Source: an uncultured Oscillospiraceae bacterium
Lineage (GTDB): Bacteria; Bacillota; Clostridia; Oscillospirales; Oscillospiraceae
DNA length: 6,797 nt
Direction: 5' to 3'
Assembly: GCA_934569215.1 (NCBI GenBank)
Contig: CAKTKF010000060.1
Coordinates: 1 to 6,797, forward strand
Shown: positions 4,049 to 6,797 of the stretch, piece by piece
Layout: each line of letters begins with the position of its first letter
How positions within the stretch are numbered: the stretch's first letter is position 1
Made by a program: the position numbers and the translations under genes
Notes under the pieces: model-generated
Told to the model about the DNA's origin: nothing
The model's input: only the letters and a program-made list of their open reading frames with translations
Database searches by the model: none

Positions 4049-6797
4049 TTGACTGAACTTGCCGAAACCGAACTGATTTCTCCTTTGCTGGACGGATTCG
4101 CCATGGGCAATCCCATGAGCGATCATGACGGCGTTCGCTGCTGTCCTGCCATCAAGGAAAATTCGGACGAAAAATACATAGTCAAAATCATTTCCGTACC
4201 AGCCACCCAGGCACAGCTGGACGCGATGCTCCTGGCAGGCGCCTATAAGGACATGGCGGGCGCCATGGACTACTTCAAAGGCGTAGCCGAGGATGTGGAA
4301 AAGGAAGCGGAATTTTTGCAGAAGCTTTCCAAGCTGGAGGGCTTTCTTCCCTACGACGGCTGGCAGACCGTCCCCATCAAGCGCCGCCGCTTGGGCTACG
4401 AGGTCTACCTGGTCAGTCCCTACAAGCACTCCCTGGCAAAGTACATCCGCCGCAACCCGGTCACCCATCTGGAAGCGATCAACCTGGGACTCGACCTGTG
4501 TTCCGCCCTTTCCGTCTGCCGTCAGGCCGGATGCCTGTACGTGGACTTAAAGCCCACCAACATCTTCCTGACTGAGAAAAAGAGCTACCGCATCGGCGAC
4601 CTGGGCTTCATCCCGCTGGACGCTCTGCGCTACACGTCCCTGCCGGACAAGTACCGCAGCCCCTATTCTCCCCCGGAGCTGCATGACGCCATGGCCACGC
4701 TGAACGAGACGGCGGACACCTATGCCGTTGGCATGATTCTCTATCAGCTCTATAACGACGGCAGCCTGCCCTTCAAGGACAAAGCCCCCGGCGAAGCCCT
4801 CCCCTCTCCCGTCAACGCCGACTACGAGATCGCGGAGATCATCATGAGGGCCATTGACCCTGACCCCGCCAAGCGCTGGCAGGAGCCGAAGGAGCTGGGC
4901 AAGGCGCTGGCCGCCTACATGCAGCGCAATTCCATCAACGACACCCCCATCACCATCTACACCCCCATCGAGGCAAAGCCGGAGGATGTGGTGCCGGTGC
5001 AGCCCGCGCCCGTTCCCGACAAAGCGCCTGCCCAGCAGGAGGAAACCATCGCGGAGGATCCGCAGGACGAAACCCTCCCGGAGCCTGCGGACGCGGCCGA
5101 TCTTCTGCCCCACCAGATGTCCGAGGAAGTTTCCCAGATCATGGACGAGGCCGACGCCCTGATTGCCCACGAGGTTCCCCAGGCGGCCATCACCCCTGAG
5201 CCGGAGGAGGATTCCCCCGACCGCTTCTCCTTCGCCCAGGACGAGGAGGACAACGAGCCGCTGCCAGACAACAGCAACGAACCCTTCGCCGACGCGGAGG
5301 AAGAAAAGCGCCTGCAAAAGGAAGCGAAAAAGCAGGAGCGCAGGCAGAAGGCCAAAAAGGCCGCCACAGCCGTCATCGCTCTGGTAATCCTCGCCGCCAT
5401 CGGCGCGGGGCTGTTCTGGGCATACCAGAAATACTACCTGCAAACCATCAACGGCATTTCCATTGAGGGCGACCAGTATCAGCTGGTTGTCAGCGTGGAC
5501 ACCGCGGTGGACGACTCCCAGCTCAGCGTCATCTGCATGGACAATTACGGCAACGCCGTGACCCGGGGCGTGGTGGACGGCAAGGCAACCTTTACCGATC
5601 TGCTGCCCGATACCCTGTACCGGATCCAGCTGGACATCAGCGGCTTCCACAAGCTGGTTGGCCAGACCTCCGATATCTTCACCACCAAGGGTTCCACCAG
5701 AATCGCCAGCCTCTCCGCCGTCACCGGCTCCGAGGACGGCTCCGTCATGCTGAACTTCGCGGTCAGCGGCGCCGACCCGGAAGAATGGGTCGTGACCTAC
5801 TCCGCCGAGGATGAGGAGACGAAGAGCGAAAGCTTCTCCGGTCACACCGTCACCGTCAAGGGGCTGACCGTAGGAAAGCTGTATACCTTCACCCTGGAGC
5901 CTGCCAACGCTTCCTCCGGGGAGACCTTCACCGGGGAAAATACCCTGGAATTCATGGCCTCCCGGCTGGTTCTGGCGGAGAACCTGACCGTCGCCGCCAG
6001 CAGCGGCAGCGACATGACCGTCCGCTGGGACGCCCCCGGCGACGTGGTGGTGGAGAGCTGGGACGTCCGCTGCTACAGCGACGGAAGCGGCTACGACAAG
6101 CAGCTCACCGTCACCAATACCGAGGTCTACTTCACGGACATCGATCCTGCGGTGGCCTACACCATCGAGGTCACCGCCGCCGGCATGACCCAGCCCGCCC
6201 GTACCAGCGTCACCGCCAATCCCATCAACATCACCGGCATGAACGTGGACGACAGCGAGCCGGAGCAGCTTACCGTGACCTGGGAATACAGCGGCACCGC
6301 CCCCTCCGGCGGCTGGCTGCTGATGTACCAGCTCGACGGAAGCTCCACCTCCAATGTGGTCAAATGCCAGCAGCCCACCGCGGTGATCTCCCCCCGCATC
6401 CCCAGCGCCAAGTATCAGTTCACCATTCAGGCGGCGGACGGCACCTCCATTTTCGGAAACGTCAAGACCTACACCTGCCCCAACGCCAGCGTGTACGAGG
6501 ATCACGGCCTGTCTGCGGACAAAATCACCGCCCACCTGGTCAAAACGCCGGACACGGAGGACTGGCACTTTGAATCCGTCGGCACAGCCGCCTACACCAG
6601 CGAGTTTGCCGTTGGCGACAAGATCTCCGTGGTCTTGCAGGGAACCGTCAATTTCTACGTCCCCGAGGATTCGCTGAACATCCTCTATGTCATCCGGGAC
6701 GGCTACGGCAATGTGATCCCCAAGTATATTTCCGAGGACACCGGCGACTGGAAAGAGATCTGGTACGCGGGCGACTATCACTACGGCGAGCTGGATG
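4049..6797 (+). CDS. Membrane-anchored Hanks-type Ser/Thr kinase-like protein with fibronectin-III-like ectodomain, cut by right edge
   Basis: The frame is open from TTG at 4049 through the right edge (916 residues seen). Residues 1 to about 293 form a protein-kinase-like domain: Lys46 in YIVKII, a likely helix-C Glu near 86-88, catalytic-loop LYVDLKPTNIFL with Asp166, Lys168 and Asn171, DLG at 184-186 in place of DFG, YSPPE in place of APE, and DTYAVG for helix F. HRD is changed to YVD and no GxGxxG loop is visible, so activity is likely but not certain. Residues 294-438 are acidic and proline-rich and end in a Lys/Glu-rich, probably coiled stretch. One membrane helix lies at 439-459. Outside are repeated beta-sandwich segments of fibronectin-III type, roughly 463-548, 551-628, 638-718 and 727-808, then an unassigned region to 916. 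It has no PASTA repeats, unlike typical PrkC/PknB kinases. The ligand, substrate and full length are unknown. Confidence 0.88.
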   Translation, partial: MTELAETELISPLLDGFAMGNPMSDHDGVRCCPAIKENSDEKYIVKIISVPATQAQLDAMLLAGAYKDMAGAMDYFKGVAEDVEKEAEFLQKLSKLEGFLPYDGWQTVPIKRRRLGYEVYLVSPYKHSLAKYIRRNPVTHLEAINLGLDLCSALSVCRQAGCLYVDLKPTNIFLTEKKSYRIGDLGFIPLDALRYTSLPDKYRSPYSPPELHDAMATLNETADTYAVGMILYQLYNDGSLPFKDKAPGEALPSPVNADYEIAEIIMRAIDPDPAKRWQEPKELGKALAAYMQRNSINDTPITIYTPIEAKPEDVVPVQPAPVPDKAPAQQEETIAEDPQDETLPEPADAADLLPHQMSEEVSQIMDEADALIAHEVPQAAITPEPEEDSPDRFSFAQDEEDNEPLPDNSNEPFADAEEEKRLQKEAKKQERRQKAKKAATAVIALVILAAIGAGLFWAYQKYYLQTINGISIEGDQYQLVVSVDTAVDDSQLSVICMDNYGNAVTRGVVDGKATFTDLLPDTLYRIQLDISGFHKLVGQTSDIFTTKGSTRIASLSAVTGSEDGSVMLNFAVSGADPEEWVVTYSAEDEETKSESFSGHTVTVKGLTVGKLYTFTLEPANASSGETFTGENTLEFMASRLVLAENLTVAASSGSDMTVRWDAPGDVVVESWDVRCYSDGSGYDKQLTVTNTEVYFTDIDPAVAYTIEVTAAGMTQPARTSVTANPINITGMNVDDSEPEQLTVTWEYSGTAPSGGWLLMYQLDGSSTSNVVKCQQPTAVISPRIPSAKYQFTIQAADGTSIFGNVKTYTCPNASVYEDHGLSADKITAHLVKTPDTEDWHFESVGTAAYTSEFAVGDKISVVLQGTVNFYVPEDSLNILYVIRDGYGNVIPKYISEDTGDWKEIWYAGDYHYGELD

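Noticed and set aside
4043..4468. 141-codon minus-strand open frame
   Set aside because: Antisense to the kinase domain; no ribosome site or family pattern seen.
4547..6781. 744-codon minus-strand open frame
   Set aside because: It is the antisense shadow of the kinase/FN3-like gene: a low-complexity Gly/Val-rich product, no domain, and a much weaker start context than the plus-strand frame.

Overview
The window looks like a chromosomal segment from a GC-rich, endospore-forming Clostridia member, most likely an Oscillospirales (Ruminococcaceae/Oscillospiraceae-type) gut bacterium. The reasons are the high-GC codon use with Firmicutes-style AGGAGG ribosome sites and TTGxxx/TATAAT promoters, a sporulation gene (spoIIR), an AddAB-type rather than RecBCD-type recombination gene, and the MEP-pathway gene ispE. 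I see no insertion sequence, phage gene, tRNA, rRNA or CRISPR array. Assignment below order level is not possible from this sequence alone.

Left part (1-2556), minus strand, in transcription order: ispE (isoprenoid precursor kinase), spoIIR (the forespore signal that triggers sigma-E activation) and the 5' part of addB (helicase/nuclease subunit B, cut by the left edge). ispE has a clear housekeeping promoter (TTGCAA, 17 nt, TATAAT) that also settles its start codon. The 54-nt gap between ispE and spoIIR is the most interesting regulatory site in the window. A strong terminator-like hairpin buries the spoIIR ribosome site, and a forespore-sigma-like promoter overlaps it so that its transcript would begin inside the loop and lack the blocking arm.

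Middle (2557-2867), plus strand: a 67-aa DUF378 two-helix membrane protein, divergent from ispE and closed by a rho-independent terminator.

Right part (2868-6797): two divergent envelope genes around a 143-nt regulatory gap. On the minus strand is a single-pass protein with an N-terminal zinc ribbon, an acidic cytoplasmic linker, one membrane helix and two Ig-like (BIG2-type) outer domains. On the plus strand is a large Hanks-type Ser/Thr kinase-like protein with a TTG start, cut by the right edge. It has an N-terminal kinase domain with a degenerate HRD motif and no clear glycine loop, an acidic/proline-rich linker, one membrane helix and several fibronectin-III-like outer domains. The two genes have good face-to-face promoters whose -35 boxes flank a shared short dyad, so they may be co-regulated and may act together at the cell surface. 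That functional link is inference.
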